This document shows positions 33,573-42,611 of a stretch of DNA of 64,000 bases, in pieces. The notes below the pieces were generated by a model that saw nothing but the letters and a program-made list of their open reading frames with translations, was not told the origin of the DNA and made no database searches. Numbering within the stretch: position 1 is the stretch's first letter; each line of letters begins with the position of its first letter. Made by a program: the position numbers and the translations under genes. Source of the DNA: Phytopseudomonas argentinensis (GTDB lineage Bacteria; Pseudomonadota; Gammaproteobacteria; Pseudomonadales; Pseudomonadaceae); NCBI RefSeq assembly GCF_900113905.1, contig NZ_FORC01000003.1, forward strand, positions 642,882 through 706,881. Reading direction: 5' to 3'.

Positions 33573-34457
33573 TCAGGCCGTGGCGCCGCGCAGTTGTTGC
33601 AGCAGGCGCGGGCCAAACACGTTGATCAGCAAACCGAGCATGACGATGGCCGCGCCGAGCCACTGCACGGTGCTCAGTGCCTCGCCGAGAAACAGCCACG
33701 CCGAGCTGAGGCCGACCACCGGCACCAGCAGCGAGAACGGCGCCACCTGGCTGGCCGGGTAGCGCGACAGCAGGCGGCTCCACAGGCCATAGCCGAGCAG
33801 GGTGGCGATAAAGGCCAGGTAGGCGATGGCCAGCAGCGAGCTGAGAGAAATGCTGCGCAGTGCCGCTTCGATCTGCGCTGGTCCCTCCAGTATTAGCGAC
33901 AGGGCCAGGAACGGCAGCGGCGGAATCAGGCTGCCCCAGACCACCAGGCTGACCAGGTTGACCTTGCCGATGCGCTTGGTGACCACGTTGCCCAGGCCCC
34001 ACATCGCCGCTGCGCACAGGGTCAGCACGAAACCGGCCAGGGTAAAGGCGCGCCCGCTTTCGCTACCGATCAGCAGCAGGCCGGCCGCCGCTACCACCAG
34101 GCCGATCAGGCTGCTGCGACGTACCGTTTCGCCAATGAACAGTGCCGCGAAACCCAGGGTGAAGAACGCCTGCGCCTGCAGCACCAGCGACGCCAGGCCG
34201 GCCGGCATGCCGACGTACATGGCCGAGAACAGAAAGGCGAACTGCCCCAGGGAAATGGTCAGGCCGTAAGCCAGCAGCCAGCGCAGCGGCATGTCCGGAC
34301 GGCGGATGAACAGAATGGCGGGAAAGGCGGCGAGCATGAAGCGCAGGGCGCCGAGCAGCATGGGCGGCACACCCTCGAGGCCGACCTTGATGATCACGAA
34401 ATTGACGCCCCAGGCGACGATCACCACAGCGGCCAGCAGGATATCCTTGGGTGTCAT
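33573..34457 (-). CDS. EamA/DMT-family transporter (YdcZ/YddG/RhaT-like exporter)
   Basis: 294 residues from ATG 34457; the longer frame runs into unlikely sequence. Ten TM helices arranged as two EamA repeats, starting ILLAAVVIVAWGVNFVIIKV and GGVPPMLLGALRFMLAAFPA-like segments. The second repeat carries VFLTLCAAAMWGLGNVVTKR-type sequence and VPVVGLSSAWLFLGEALSTV. Substrates of such carriers (amino acids, metabolites) cannot be inferred from sequence. It is monocistronic and convergent with the trmB unit. Confidence 0.9.
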   Translation of the reverse strand: MTPKDILLAAVVIVAWGVNFVIIKVGLEGVPPMLLGALRFMLAAFPAILFIRRPDMPLRWLLAYGLTISLGQFAFLFSAMYVGMPAGLASLVLQAQAFFTLGFAALFIGETVRRSSLIGLVVAAAGLLLIGSESGRAFTLAGFVLTLCAAAMWGLGNVVTKRIGKVNLVSLVVWGSLIPPLPFLALSLILEGPAQIEAALRSISLSSLLAIAYLAFIATLLGYGLWSRLLSRYPASQVAPFSLLVPVVGLSSAWLFLGEALSTVQWLGAAIVMLGLLINVFGPRLLQQLRGATA

Positions 34458-34563
34458 GGGCGCGGCCTCGGGTGGTGGTATGCGGACCCCCAGGCTAGCG
34501 CGGATGGACTGGGCTGACACGCCACAGTTGGCGGCATTTTTCCCAATACAGCGTTACACAAAT

Positions 34564-34594
34564 AAAAACGCCCCGAGCGGGTCGGGGCGTTCTG
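34564..34594 (-). terminator. Intrinsic terminator of crc
   Basis: On the minus strand AACGCCCCGAC, loop, CTCGGGGCGTTTTTATTT, placed 18 bases beyond the crc stop. Confidence 0.9.
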
Positions 34595-34611
34595 GCTTTC
34601 GACAGTCGCGA

Positions 34612-35391
34612 TCAGACGGTCAGCGTCCAATCGTAGTCGACGATCAGCGGCGCGTGCTGCGAGAAGCGCGGCTGGCGCGGCAGGCGGGCACTGCGCACGC
34701 TACGGCGCATGCCCGGGGTGAGCAGCTGGTAGTCGAAGCGATAGCCCAGGTTGAGCATCTCCGCCTGTTCGTTGTCCGGCCACCAGCTGAACTGGTCGGC
34801 CTCGCGATTGACCTCGCGTACGGCGTCAACATAGCCCATGGTGCCGGTCACTTCGTCCATCCAGGCACGCTCGGGCGCCATGAAACCGGGCGATTGCTGG
34901 CAGTCGCGCCAGTTCTTCACGTCCAGTTTCTGATGGGCGACATACAGCGAGCCGCAGTAGATATAGTCGCGGCGCTTGCGGCGCTGCTTGTCCAGATACT
35001 TGGAGAAATCGTCCATGAACTTGAATTTCTGATTCAGGTTCTCGTCGCCGCCCATCCCCGATGGCAGCAGCAGCGAGGCGATACTCACTTTATCGAAATC
35101 AGCCTGCAGGTAGCGCCCGTAGCGATCGGCCGTTTCAAAACCGAGCCCGCTTATTACCGCCTTGGGTTGCAACCGCGAATACAGCGCCACGCCACCCTGG
35201 CTTGGTACTTCTGCATCGCAGGCATAGAGGAAATAGCCATCCAGTTGGAGGGCTTGGTCGTCCAGTTCAAAGGCGGAGGCACGGGTATCCTGCAGGCAGA
35301 TCACGTCGGCATTCTGTGCTTGCAGCCAACTGAGCAAACCGCGCTCGACTGCAGCATGAATACCATTCACGTTCACACTGATGATCCGCAT
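34612..35391 (-). CDS. crc: Catabolite repression control protein Crc
   Basis: 259 residues, the Crc length. Crc works with Hfq to block translation of catabolite-repressed mRNAs in pseudomonads. The fold is that of exonuclease III, but the catalytic residues are replaced: CLQDTRA instead of CLQET, C-G-S148-L-Y150 instead of GDxN, and SQHAPL (Q245) instead of SDHxP. It is divergent from pyrE, the arrangement known from P. aeruginosa and P. putida. The whole sequence (MRIISVNVNGIHAAVERGLL through VDYDWTLTV) matches my memory of Crc rather than of a nuclease. Confidence 0.95.
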   Translation of the reverse strand: MRIISVNVNGIHAAVERGLLSWLQAQNADVICLQDTRASAFELDDQALQLDGYFLYACDAEVPSQGGVALYSRLQPKAVISGLGFETADRYGRYLQADFDKVSIASLLLPSGMGGDENLNQKFKFMDDFSKYLDKQRRKRRDYIYCGSLYVAHQKLDVKNWRDCQQSPGFMAPERAWMDEVTGTMGYVDAVREVNREADQFSWWPDNEQAEMLNLGYRFDYQLLTPGMRRSVRSARLPRQPRFSQHAPLIVDYDWTLTV

Positions 35392-35484
35392 AAATGGCCC
35401 CCAAAAACACGTGCGTGTATGATACCTGAGCTAGACGTCGTTTAGTAATTCAAAGCCACATCCTGTGCTGCCTCAAGGTCTTTC

Positions 35485-36126
35485 ATGCAAACGTATCAGC
35501 GCGATTTCATTCGATTTGCCATCGAGCGAGGCGTCCTGCGCTTCGGCCAGTTCACCCTCAAATCGGGTCGCGTCAGCCCGTATTTCTTCAATGCCGGGCT
35601 GTTCGACAGCGGCCTGGCGCTGGCCAAGCTGGGTCGTTTCTATGCCGCGGCTGTGGTGAACAGCGGCATTTCCTTCGATGTGCTGTTCGGCCCGGCCTAC
35701 AAGGGCATTCCGCTGGCGGCCAGCACCGGTGTGGCCCTGGCCGAGCACCACGACGTCGACACGCCCTGGTGCTTCAACCGCAAGGAAGCCAAGGATCACG
35801 GCGAGGGCGGCACTCTGGTTGGCGCGCCGCTCAATGGTCGTGTGCTGATCATCGATGACGTGATCACCGCCGGCACGGCGATCCGCGAGGTGATGCAGAT
35901 CATCCAGGCGCAAGGCGCCCAGGCCGCCGGCGTGCTGATCGCCCTGGATCGCCAGGAGCGAGGCCGCGGTGAGCTGTCGGCGATCCAGGAAGTCGAGCGC
36001 GACTTCAATATTCCGGTGGTCAGCATTGTGTCCCTGCAGCAGGTGCTGGAATATCTGGCCGATGATGCTGAACTGAAGCAACATCTGCCCGCCGTCGAAG
36101 CCTACCGGGCCGAATTCGGCATCTGA
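35485..36126 (+). CDS. pyrE: Orotate phosphoribosyltransferase
   Basis: Forms OMP from orotate and PRPP in pyrimidine synthesis. 213 residues, with FTLKSGRVSPYFFNAGLFDS, GPAYKGIPLAASTGVAL, FNRKEAKDHGEGG (flexible catalytic loop) and the PRPP motif VLIIDDVITAGTAIRE. Divergent from crc over a 93-bp gap. The downstream DUF4124 gene follows after 26 bases. Confidence 0.97.
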   Translation: MQTYQRDFIRFAIERGVLRFGQFTLKSGRVSPYFFNAGLFDSGLALAKLGRFYAAAVVNSGISFDVLFGPAYKGIPLAASTGVALAEHHDVDTPWCFNRKEAKDHGEGGTLVGAPLNGRVLIIDDVITAGTAIREVMQIIQAQGAQAAGVLIALDRQERGRGELSAIQEVERDFNIPVVSIVSLQQVLEYLADDAELKQHLPAVEAYRAEFGI

Positions 36127-36152
36127 CCCCGGCTCGCCAAGAGAACGCGCCC

Positions 36153-36746
36153 ATGACCACCTCGCCGCTGATGCGTCGCACCCTCTGGCTTGGCCTGTTG
36201 CTGCCGTTATGGGCCAGTGGTGCTGAGATGTACCGCTATACCAACGCCCAGGGCATCACCGTGATCGACCGTCAGGGCGTACCCAGCGAGTTCATTGCCA
36301 AGGGTTACGACGTGCTCAATGAACAAGGGCGGGTCATCCGCGTGGTGCCGCCAGCGCCGACCGCGGAAGAAATGCAAAAGATCCTCGCCGATCGCGAGCG
36401 GGCCAAGTCCGATGCGCAGTTGTTGCGCCTGTACAGCAGCCTCGAGGATGTCGACCGTGCCCAGGCGCGCAAGCTCGCCGAGCTCGACGGGCTGATCGGT
36501 GTGGCCAAGGGCAACCTGCAATCGGTGCGCCAGCAGCAGGCCAACCTGCAGAAGCAGGCCGCTGACCAGGAGCGGGCGGGGCGCGAAGTGCCCAAACCTC
36601 TACTCGATCAGATCACCAGCCAGCGTGACGAGCAGGTTCGGGTAAAGAAGGATATCGAGCGCTATCAGGCTGCGCGTGCCCAGGCACAAAAAATCTTTGC
36701 AGCGGATCGTACGCGGGTCGCTGAGCTGCTCGGGCAGGGCCGCTAG
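36153..36746 (+). CDS. DUF4124-domain exported protein with coiled coil
   Basis: 197 residues. The signal peptide (LWLGLLLPLWASGA) is followed by the DUF4124 motif EMYRYTNAQGITVIDRQGVP. The C-terminal two thirds are a long Gln/Arg/Glu-rich coiled coil (about 65-190, with repeats such as QQANLQKQAADQERAG). It is a periplasmic protein of unknown role, in a probable operon with pyrE. Confidence 0.85.
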   Translation: MTTSPLMRRTLWLGLLLPLWASGAEMYRYTNAQGITVIDRQGVPSEFIAKGYDVLNEQGRVIRVVPPAPTAEEMQKILADRERAKSDAQLLRLYSSLEDVDRAQARKLAELDGLIGVAKGNLQSVRQQQANLQKQAADQERAGREVPKPLLDQITSQRDEQVRVKKDIERYQAARAQAQKIFAADRTRVAELLGQGR

Positions 36747-36778
36747 GCCCGGCGCCCTCTAGCACCCTTGGCAGCCGT

Positions 36779-37177
36779 TTAACGCCGTGGTACGGCGCGG
36801 GTGCGGCCACTGCTGTCGATGGCCACGAATACGAACACGGCTTCCGTGACCTTGCGCCACTCGCTGGACAGCGGGTCGTCGCTCCACACCTCCACCAGCA
36901 TCTGGATCGAGCTGCGGCCAACCTCAAGTGCCTGGGTATAGAAAGACAGCTGCGCACCAACCGGCACCGGAACCAGAAAGGCCATGCGGTCAATGGCCAC
37001 CGTCGCCACGCGGCCTGCCGCGACCTTGGTGGCCATGGCGGTGCCTGCCAGGTCCATCTGCGAAACCAGCCAGCCGCCATAGATGTCGCCGAAGCCATTG
37101 GTTTCGCGCGGCAGTGCGGTGATCTGCAGGGCCAGGTCGCCTTGCGGTATCGGGTCTTCCTGTTCGAGGTCTTTCAT
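36779..37177 (-). CDS. Acyl-CoA thioesterase, YciA-like hot-dog fold
   Basis: 132 residues with NGFGDIYGGWLVSQMDLAGT (the Asp of the hot-dog active site and the helix), RVATVAIDRMAFLVPVPVGA and the terminal strand EAVFVFVAIDSSGRTRAVP. The YciA-type enzymes hydrolyse a broad range of acyl-CoAs. It is monocistronic and convergent with the DUF4124 gene. Confidence 0.9.
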   Translation of the reverse strand: MKDLEQEDPIPQGDLALQITALPRETNGFGDIYGGWLVSQMDLAGTAMATKVAAGRVATVAIDRMAFLVPVPVGAQLSFYTQALEVGRSSIQMLVEVWSDDPLSSEWRKVTEAVFVFVAIDSSGRTRAVPRR

Positions 37178-37320
37178 CTGTTCACGGCTCGCGGCGCAGT
37201 GGTGGGCCCTGCAGCGCAGGGGCCGGGAAAGTATACCGGCTGGGTGGTTGCATCGCGACCTTAGCGCGTTGCAGACGCGTGCGCACGCCGATTCGCGATT
37301 CGTACATGCCTGCCCGCGTC

Positions 37321-37374
37321 GTCATCCAACTGTCATATTGGTTACATAGAGTGGTCACATGGGCTGACGATACT
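37321..37374 (+). promoter_or_regulatory. Pho-box array and -10 of the pstS promoter
   Basis: PhoB half-sites GTCAT (37321), GTCAT (37332), TACAT (37343) and GTCAC (37354) are spaced exactly 11 bp apart, the PhoB direct-repeat period; the best full box is CTGTCATATTGGTTACAT (37330-37347). A -10 GATACT (37369-37374) follows 10 bases after the last half-site. No good -35 is present, as expected for PhoB activation. The rest of the 305-bp gap before pstS shows no gene. Confidence 0.8.
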
Positions 37375-37482
37375 GAGCCCCGTTCCAACCAACACGACCC
37401 CAATCGTGACAAGGCGGCAGATCGGGCGCTACGACCACGGCAGCCAGCCTTTCAATGATTACCACTCAGCTAGGAGCAAGGC

Positions 37483-38451
37483 ATGAAACTGAAGCGTTTG
37501 ATGGCGGCCATGACTTTCGTCGCCGCTGGCGTCGCGACCGCCAACGCGGTTGCCGCTGTCGATCCGGCTCTGCCGACCTATGAGAAAACCTCGGGTGTAT
37601 CGGGCAACCTGTCCAGCGTCGGCTCCGACTCTCTGGCCAACCTGATGACCCTGTGGGCTGAGAGCTACAAGCAGTCCTACCCGAACGTGAACATCCAGAT
37701 CCAGGCTGCTGGCTCTTCCACGGCGCCACCCGCGCTGACCGAAGGCACCGCCAACCTCGGCCCGATGTCGCGCCCCATGAAGGACAGCGAAATCCAGGCT
37801 TTCGAGCAGAAATTCGGTTACAAGCCGACTGCCGTACCGGTCGCCATCGATGCCCTGGCGGTATTCGTGCACAAGGACAACCCGATCAAGCAACTGACCA
37901 TGCAGCAGGTCGACGCCATCTTCTCCAGCACCCGTCTGTGCGGTGAAGCCAAGGACGTGAAAACCTGGGGCGAGCTGGGCCTGAGCGGCGAGTGGGCGGC
38001 CAAGCCTATCCAGCTGTTCGGCCGTAACTCGGTATCCGGCACCTATGGCTACTTCAAGGAAGAAGCCCTGTGCAAAGGCGACTTCAAGTCCAATGTCAAC
38101 GAGCAGCCGGGTTCGGCTTCCGTGGTGCAGTCGATCTCCAGCACCGTCAACGCCATCGGTTACTCGGGCATCGGCTACCGCACCGCCAGCGTGCGCGCCG
38201 TTCCCCTGGTCAACAAGAAGGGTGAAGTCGAGGAAGCCAACGAGAACAACGCGCTGTCGGGCAAGTACCCGCTGGCTCGCTTCTTCTACATCTACGTGAA
38301 CAAGGCGCCTAACAAGCCGCTGAGCCCGCTGGATGCCGAGTTCCTCAAGCTGATCCTGTCCAAGCAGGGCCAGGACGTGGTGGTCAAGGACGGCTACATC
38401 CCGCTGCCGCTCAAGGTCATCGAGAAGACCCGCAAGGAACTGGGTCTGTAA
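37483..38451 (+). CDS. pstS: Phosphate ABC transporter periplasmic binding protein PstS
   Basis: 322 residues with a clear signal peptide (LKRLMAAMTFVAAGVATANA). GNLSSVGSDSLANLMTLWAE and the phosphate-binding IQAAGSSTAPPALTEGTANL loop follow, then AVFVHKDNPIKQLTMQQVDA and RNSVSGTYGYFKEEALCKGD. It captures phosphate for PstCA-B. It is preceded by a Pho-box array and followed by a hairpin that may lower read-through into pstC. Confidence 0.95.
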   Translation: MKLKRLMAAMTFVAAGVATANAVAAVDPALPTYEKTSGVSGNLSSVGSDSLANLMTLWAESYKQSYPNVNIQIQAAGSSTAPPALTEGTANLGPMSRPMKDSEIQAFEQKFGYKPTAVPVAIDALAVFVHKDNPIKQLTMQQVDAIFSSTRLCGEAKDVKTWGELGLSGEWAAKPIQLFGRNSVSGTYGYFKEEALCKGDFKSNVNEQPGSASVVQSISSTVNAIGYSGIGYRTASVRAVPLVNKKGEVEEANENNALSGKYPLARFFYIYVNKAPNKPLSPLDAEFLKLILSKQGQDVVVKDGYIPLPLKVIEKTRKELGL

Positions 38452-38475
38452 GCAGACCGCTCCAGGCAACCCCGC

Positions 38476-38502
38476 AGCCCGCCTCTCCTCGAGAGGTGGG
38501 CT
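38476..38502 (+). terminator. Hairpin between pstS and pstC (attenuator-like)
   Basis: AGCCCGCCTCTC, loop CTC, GAGAGGTGGGCT: a 12-bp stem (one G-T pair) 24 bases after the pstS stop. Only TTCG follows rather than a long T-run, so partial termination or 3'-end protection of pstS mRNA is more likely than full termination. Confidence 0.55.
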
Positions 38503-38509
38503 TCGCTAC

Positions 38510-38552
38510 GTCACCGTGCTGTAACTTTTCTGTCACACGAACCGGCTAGATT
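38510..38552 (+). promoter_or_regulatory. Second Pho-box promoter, upstream of pstC
   Basis: Half-sites GTCAC (38510), GTAAC (38521) and GTCAC (38532) at 11-bp intervals; the full box CTGTAACTTTTCTGTCAC spans 38519-38536. A -10 TAGATT (38547-38552) starts 10 bases after the last half-site, the same geometry as at pstS. Confidence 0.78.
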
Positions 38553-38617
38553 GTCCGGGCTCGCGAAACAGACGAAAAATACGGCGCGCTCATGGCCGCG
38601 CAGAGACGCTCTCCATT

Positions 38618-40903
38618 ATGAATGACTTGGCAAGTGAACCCATGACCGCCTCTCCCAATTCCCTAGGGCTGGACTTCAACACGCCGGCCCTGCAACGCAA
38701 GCGGCGCATGCGCGCCTTCAAGGATCGCCTGGCCCGCTGGTGCGTATCCATCGGTGGCCTGGCCGTACTGGGCGCCATCACCCTGATCTTCTTCTATCTC
38801 GCCTATGTCGTGCTGCCGATGTTCCAGGGTGCCGACCTCGAGAAGCGTGATGCCATACAGCCAGCCTGGCTGGCCGATGCCGGCAAGCCGCTGCTGATGG
38901 CGCTGGAAGAGCAGAACCAGGTCGGCATGCGCCTGGCCAGCGATGGCAAGATCCAGTTCTTCGATGCCAAGAGCATGGAGGCCCTGACCACCATCGACCT
39001 GCCCCTGCCGGCCGGCAGCGAAGTGGTTTCGGTGGGGCAGGACCAGCCGGGCAGCCACCGGGTCGCCCTCGGTCTGTCCAATGGCCAGGCACTGGTGTTC
39101 GAACACACCTATCGCATCACCTATCCGGACGACGTGAAGACCATCACCCCGTCCATCGTCTACCCGTTCGGCGAAGCGCCGCTGACCATCGATCCGCAAG
39201 GCCGTCCGCTGGAGCACATGGGCATCAGTGTGAACAGCGGCACGCTGCTGATCGCCGGTTCCGTGGGCAGCGAGCTGCAGGTGCTGAGCCTGAGCCGCGA
39301 AGAAAACATGATGACCGGCGAGGTCGAGGTCAGCGAAGAGCGCCTGGCGCTGCCGCAGATCGCCGAGCCGATCAAGGAGTTGATCATCGAGCCACGCCAG
39401 CACTGGCTGTTCGTGATCAACGGGCGCGCCACCGCCGACGTATTCGACCTGCGCGCCAAGGCCCTCAACGGGCGCTACAAGCTGCTCAACGACGGCACTC
39501 GCGAAGTGACCCACGCCACCTCGCTGCTGGGCGGTATCTCGCTGCTCACGGGTGACAGTACCGGTGGCATCCGCCAGTGGTTCATGGTGCGTGACGAAGA
39601 CGGCAAGTCCGAGCTCAAGCAGGTGCGTGAATTCCAGCTGGCCGACAGCCCGGTCAGCCAGATCATCTCCGAAGAACGCCGCAAGGGCTTCATCGCCCTG
39701 GACGAGAAGGGCAATCTGGGGATTTTCCACAGTACCGCGCACCGCACCCTGCTGGTCGAGCCGGTGGCCGAAGGCCACAACATCGCCGCCCTGTCGCCGC
39801 GTGCCAACCGCGCCCTGGTCGAAGCCAATGGCAAGATCGAGCGCATCCTGATCGACAATCCCCACCCGGAGATTTCCTGGAGTTCGCTGTGGGGCAAGGT
39901 CTGGTACGAGAACTATGACAAGCCGGAGTACGTCTGGCAGTCGACTTCCGCCAGTACCGATGCCGAGCCCAAGCTGAGTCTGGCGCCGCTGGCCTTCGGG
40001 ACCCTCAAGGCGGCCTTCTACGCCATGCTGCTGGCCGCCCCGCTGGCCATCGCCGCGGCGATCTACACCGCCTACTTCATGGCGCCAGCCATGCGCGGCA
40101 AGGTCAAGCCGGTCATCGAGCTGATGGAAGCGCTGCCCACGGTGATCCTCGGCTTCTTCGCCGGTCTGTTCCTGGCGCCTTATGTCGAGGGCCACCTACC
40201 CGGTATCTTCAGCCTGCTGATCTTCACTCCGATCGGGATCCTGCTGGCCGGCTTCCTCTGGAGCCGTCTGCCCGAAGCGGTACGTCTGCGCGTGCCGGAC
40301 GGCTGGGAAGCCGCCCTGCTGATTCCGGTGATCATGCTGGTCGGCTCCTTCTCCCTGAGCATGAGCGGGCATCTGGAGAACTGGCTGTTCGACGGCAACA
40401 TGCGCGCCTGGCTGACCAATGACCTGGGTATTCCGTTCGATCAGCGCAACGCCCTGGTGGTCGGTCTGGCCATGGGTTTCGCGGTGATCCCGAACATCTA
40501 CTCGATCGCCGAAGACGCGGTGTTCAGCGTGCCCAAGAGCCTGACCTTCGGCTCCCTAGCGCTCGGTGCCACGCCCTGGCAGACCCTCACCCGCGTGGTG
40601 ATCCTGACCGCCAGCCCGGGCATCTTCTCGGCGCTGATGATCGGCATGGGCCGCGCCGTTGGCGAAACCATGATCGTGCTGATGGCCACCGGCAACACGC
40701 CGATCATGGACATGAACATCTTCCAGGGCCTGCGCACCCTGGCGGCCAACGTGGCGGTGGAAATGCCTGAATCGGAGGTTGGCGGTACGCACTATCGCGT
40801 GTTGTTCCTCTCCGCGCTGGTGCTGCTGACCTTCACGTTCTTCATGAACACCTTGGCCGAGCTGGTGCGTCAGCGCCTGCGCGTCAAATACGCATCGCTC
40901 TGA
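38618..40903 (+). CDS. pstC: Phosphate ABC transporter permease PstC with a large periplasmic insertion
   Basis: 761 residues, more than twice the length of E. coli PstC. TM1 (about 41-66) is followed by about 370 periplasmic residues of WD40/beta-propeller-like character (repeating blades such as QVGMRLASDGKIQFFDAKSM and GLSNGQALVFEHTY). The usual permease domain comes after it, from LAFGTLKAAFYAMLLAAPLA onward, with the PstC motif MEALPTVILGFFAGLFLAPY and the EAA loop LTFGSLALGATPWQTLTRVV. Long PstC proteins are found in other Pseudomonas. A downstream ATG at codon 9 could also serve as start. It is followed 13 bases later by pstA. Confidence 0.93.
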   Translation: MNDLASEPMTASPNSLGLDFNTPALQRKRRMRAFKDRLARWCVSIGGLAVLGAITLIFFYLAYVVLPMFQGADLEKRDAIQPAWLADAGKPLLMALEEQNQVGMRLASDGKIQFFDAKSMEALTTIDLPLPAGSEVVSVGQDQPGSHRVALGLSNGQALVFEHTYRITYPDDVKTITPSIVYPFGEAPLTIDPQGRPLEHMGISVNSGTLLIAGSVGSELQVLSLSREENMMTGEVEVSEERLALPQIAEPIKELIIEPRQHWLFVINGRATADVFDLRAKALNGRYKLLNDGTREVTHATSLLGGISLLTGDSTGGIRQWFMVRDEDGKSELKQVREFQLADSPVSQIISEERRKGFIALDEKGNLGIFHSTAHRTLLVEPVAEGHNIAALSPRANRALVEANGKIERILIDNPHPEISWSSLWGKVWYENYDKPEYVWQSTSASTDAEPKLSLAPLAFGTLKAAFYAMLLAAPLAIAAAIYTAYFMAPAMRGKVKPVIELMEALPTVILGFFAGLFLAPYVEGHLPGIFSLLIFTPIGILLAGFLWSRLPEAVRLRVPDGWEAALLIPVIMLVGSFSLSMSGHLENWLFDGNMRAWLTNDLGIPFDQRNALVVGLAMGFAVIPNIYSIAEDAVFSVPKSLTFGSLALGATPWQTLTRVVILTASPGIFSALMIGMGRAVGETMIVLMATGNTPIMDMNIFQGLRTLAANVAVEMPESEVGGTHYRVLFLSALVLLTFTFFMNTLAELVRQRLRVKYASL

Positions 40904-40916
40904 GGACTGCAAGACT

Positions 40917-42593
40917 ATGTCCGTGAAACAGAACAACCTCAAATCCTGGTTCAAGAGCGGCTCGCCGTGGATCTGGATGAACGCCGGTGCGGTGTCCATT
41001 GCCATCGTCATGGTCATCGGCCTGCTGGCAGTGATCGCCGTGCGCGGCCTGGCCCATTTCTGGCCAGCCGATATCGTCGAGGGCAACTACCTGGTACCCG
41101 GGCAGACCGCTACGGTCATGGCCGGGGAAGTGGTGCAGAAGGAAGAGATTCCTCGCGCTCGCCTGGCCTCCGCCGGGCTGCCGGTAAACGTCGACGGCGG
41201 CGAGTTCATGACCCGTGAATTGCTCAAGGTGGGTAACCGCGACTTCTATGGCGCGGACTTCTCCTGGGTGGTCGGCGAATGGCTGACCGACCTGCGCAAG
41301 CCCAAGGACATGACCGCCTTCGAGCGACGTGAATGGGGCAACTTCTATGGCTACGTGGTCAACGTCAAGGAAGAGGGCCGGCTGGTCGCCGAAGGCGAGG
41401 CCGCCTGGCCGGAACTGCAGAAGCGTCTGCAACGTGTCGATGAGCTGCACAGCGAGATCTCGCGCATCGAGAAGCGTGACATCGGGCGTATCAACGCCGG
41501 ACTCGAGCGGGTACGCCTGCAGACCCGCCGGTTGGAGCTCGACGGCAAGCTGACCGACGCCGCTCAGGCCGATCTGGCCGCCGAGCGCGCCCGCTGGGAT
41601 GCCGAATACAAGGTGCTGGAGCAGGAGCTCAACGCCCGTTACGAGCAGTTCAACCGCGACAGCGTCACCGTGCGCTCTGCCGAAGGCCGCGAACAGGAAA
41701 TCAGCCTTGGCAAGGTGGTACGGGCCTACCGTCCGAATGCCATGACCACGCTCGACAAGCTCAGCTTCTACGGCAGCAAGCTGTGGGAGTTCGTCAGCGA
41801 CGACCCGCGCGAGGCCAATACCGAGGGCGGTATCTTCCCGGCGATCTTCGGCACCATCATGATGACCCTGATCATGGCCGTGATCGTCACGCCGTTCGGG
41901 GTGATTGCCGCCATCTATCTGCGCGAGTACGCCAAGCAGGGCCCGCTGACCCGGGTGATTCGTATCGCTGTGAACAACCTGGCCGGTGTACCGGCGATCG
42001 TCTACGGCGTGTTTGGCCTGGGCTTCTTCGTCTATGTCCTGGGTGGCTCGATCGACCGCCTGTTCTTCCCGGAAGCCGCACCGGCACCGACCTTCGGTAC
42101 CCCCGGCCTGCTGTGGGCCTCGCTGACCCTGGCGCTACTCGCCGTGCCGGTGGTGATCGTCGCCACCGAGGAAGGCCTGTCGCGTATACCCCGGGCTCTG
42201 CGTGAGGGCTCCCTGGCCCTCGGTGCGACCAAGGTGGAAACCCTCTGGCGCGTGGTGCTTCCGATGGCCAGCCCGGCGATGATGACCGGCCTGATCCTCG
42301 CCGTGGCCCGTGCGGCCGGTGAAGTCGCGCCGCTGATGCTGGTGGGCGTGGTCAAGCTGGCGCCGAGCCTGCCGGTGGACGGCAACTACCCTTATCTGCA
42401 CCTGGACCAGAAGATCATGCACCTGGGCTTCCATATCTTCGACGTCGGCTTCCAGAGCCCCAACGTCGAAGCGGCGCGCCCGCTGGTCTACGCTACGGCG
42501 TTGCTGCTGGTGCTGGTCATCGCGATTCTCAACCTGACGGCCATCTACCTGCGCAACCGCCTGCGCGAGAAGTACAAGGCCCTGGATCACTAA
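40917..42593 (+). CDS. pstA: Phosphate ABC transporter permease PstA with coiled-coil periplasmic insertion
   Basis: 558 residues, about twice E. coli PstA. TM1 at about 18-42 is followed by about 260 extra residues before the permease domain. These include a predicted coiled coil (about 160-245, charged heptad-like helices such as LHSEISRIEKRDIGRINAGL). The permease domain begins at GGIFPAIFGTIMMTLIMAVI and includes NNLAGVPAIVYGVFGLGFFV and the EAA loop LREGSLALGATKVETLWRVV. The matching enlargement of PstC and PstA suggests the two insertions meet in the periplasm. Confidence 0.93.
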   Translation: MSVKQNNLKSWFKSGSPWIWMNAGAVSIAIVMVIGLLAVIAVRGLAHFWPADIVEGNYLVPGQTATVMAGEVVQKEEIPRARLASAGLPVNVDGGEFMTRELLKVGNRDFYGADFSWVVGEWLTDLRKPKDMTAFERREWGNFYGYVVNVKEEGRLVAEGEAAWPELQKRLQRVDELHSEISRIEKRDIGRINAGLERVRLQTRRLELDGKLTDAAQADLAAERARWDAEYKVLEQELNARYEQFNRDSVTVRSAEGREQEISLGKVVRAYRPNAMTTLDKLSFYGSKLWEFVSDDPREANTEGGIFPAIFGTIMMTLIMAVIVTPFGVIAAIYLREYAKQGPLTRVIRIAVNNLAGVPAIVYGVFGLGFFVYVLGGSIDRLFFPEAAPAPTFGTPGLLWASLTLALLAVPVVIVATEEGLSRIPRALREGSLALGATKVETLWRVVLPMASPAMMTGLILAVARAAGEVAPLMLVGVVKLAPSLPVDGNYPYLHLDQKIMHLGFHIFDVGFQSPNVEAARPLVYATALLLVLVIAILNLTAIYLRNRLREKYKALDH

Positions 42594-42611
42594 TTCTGCT
42601 ACGGGCTGCTG

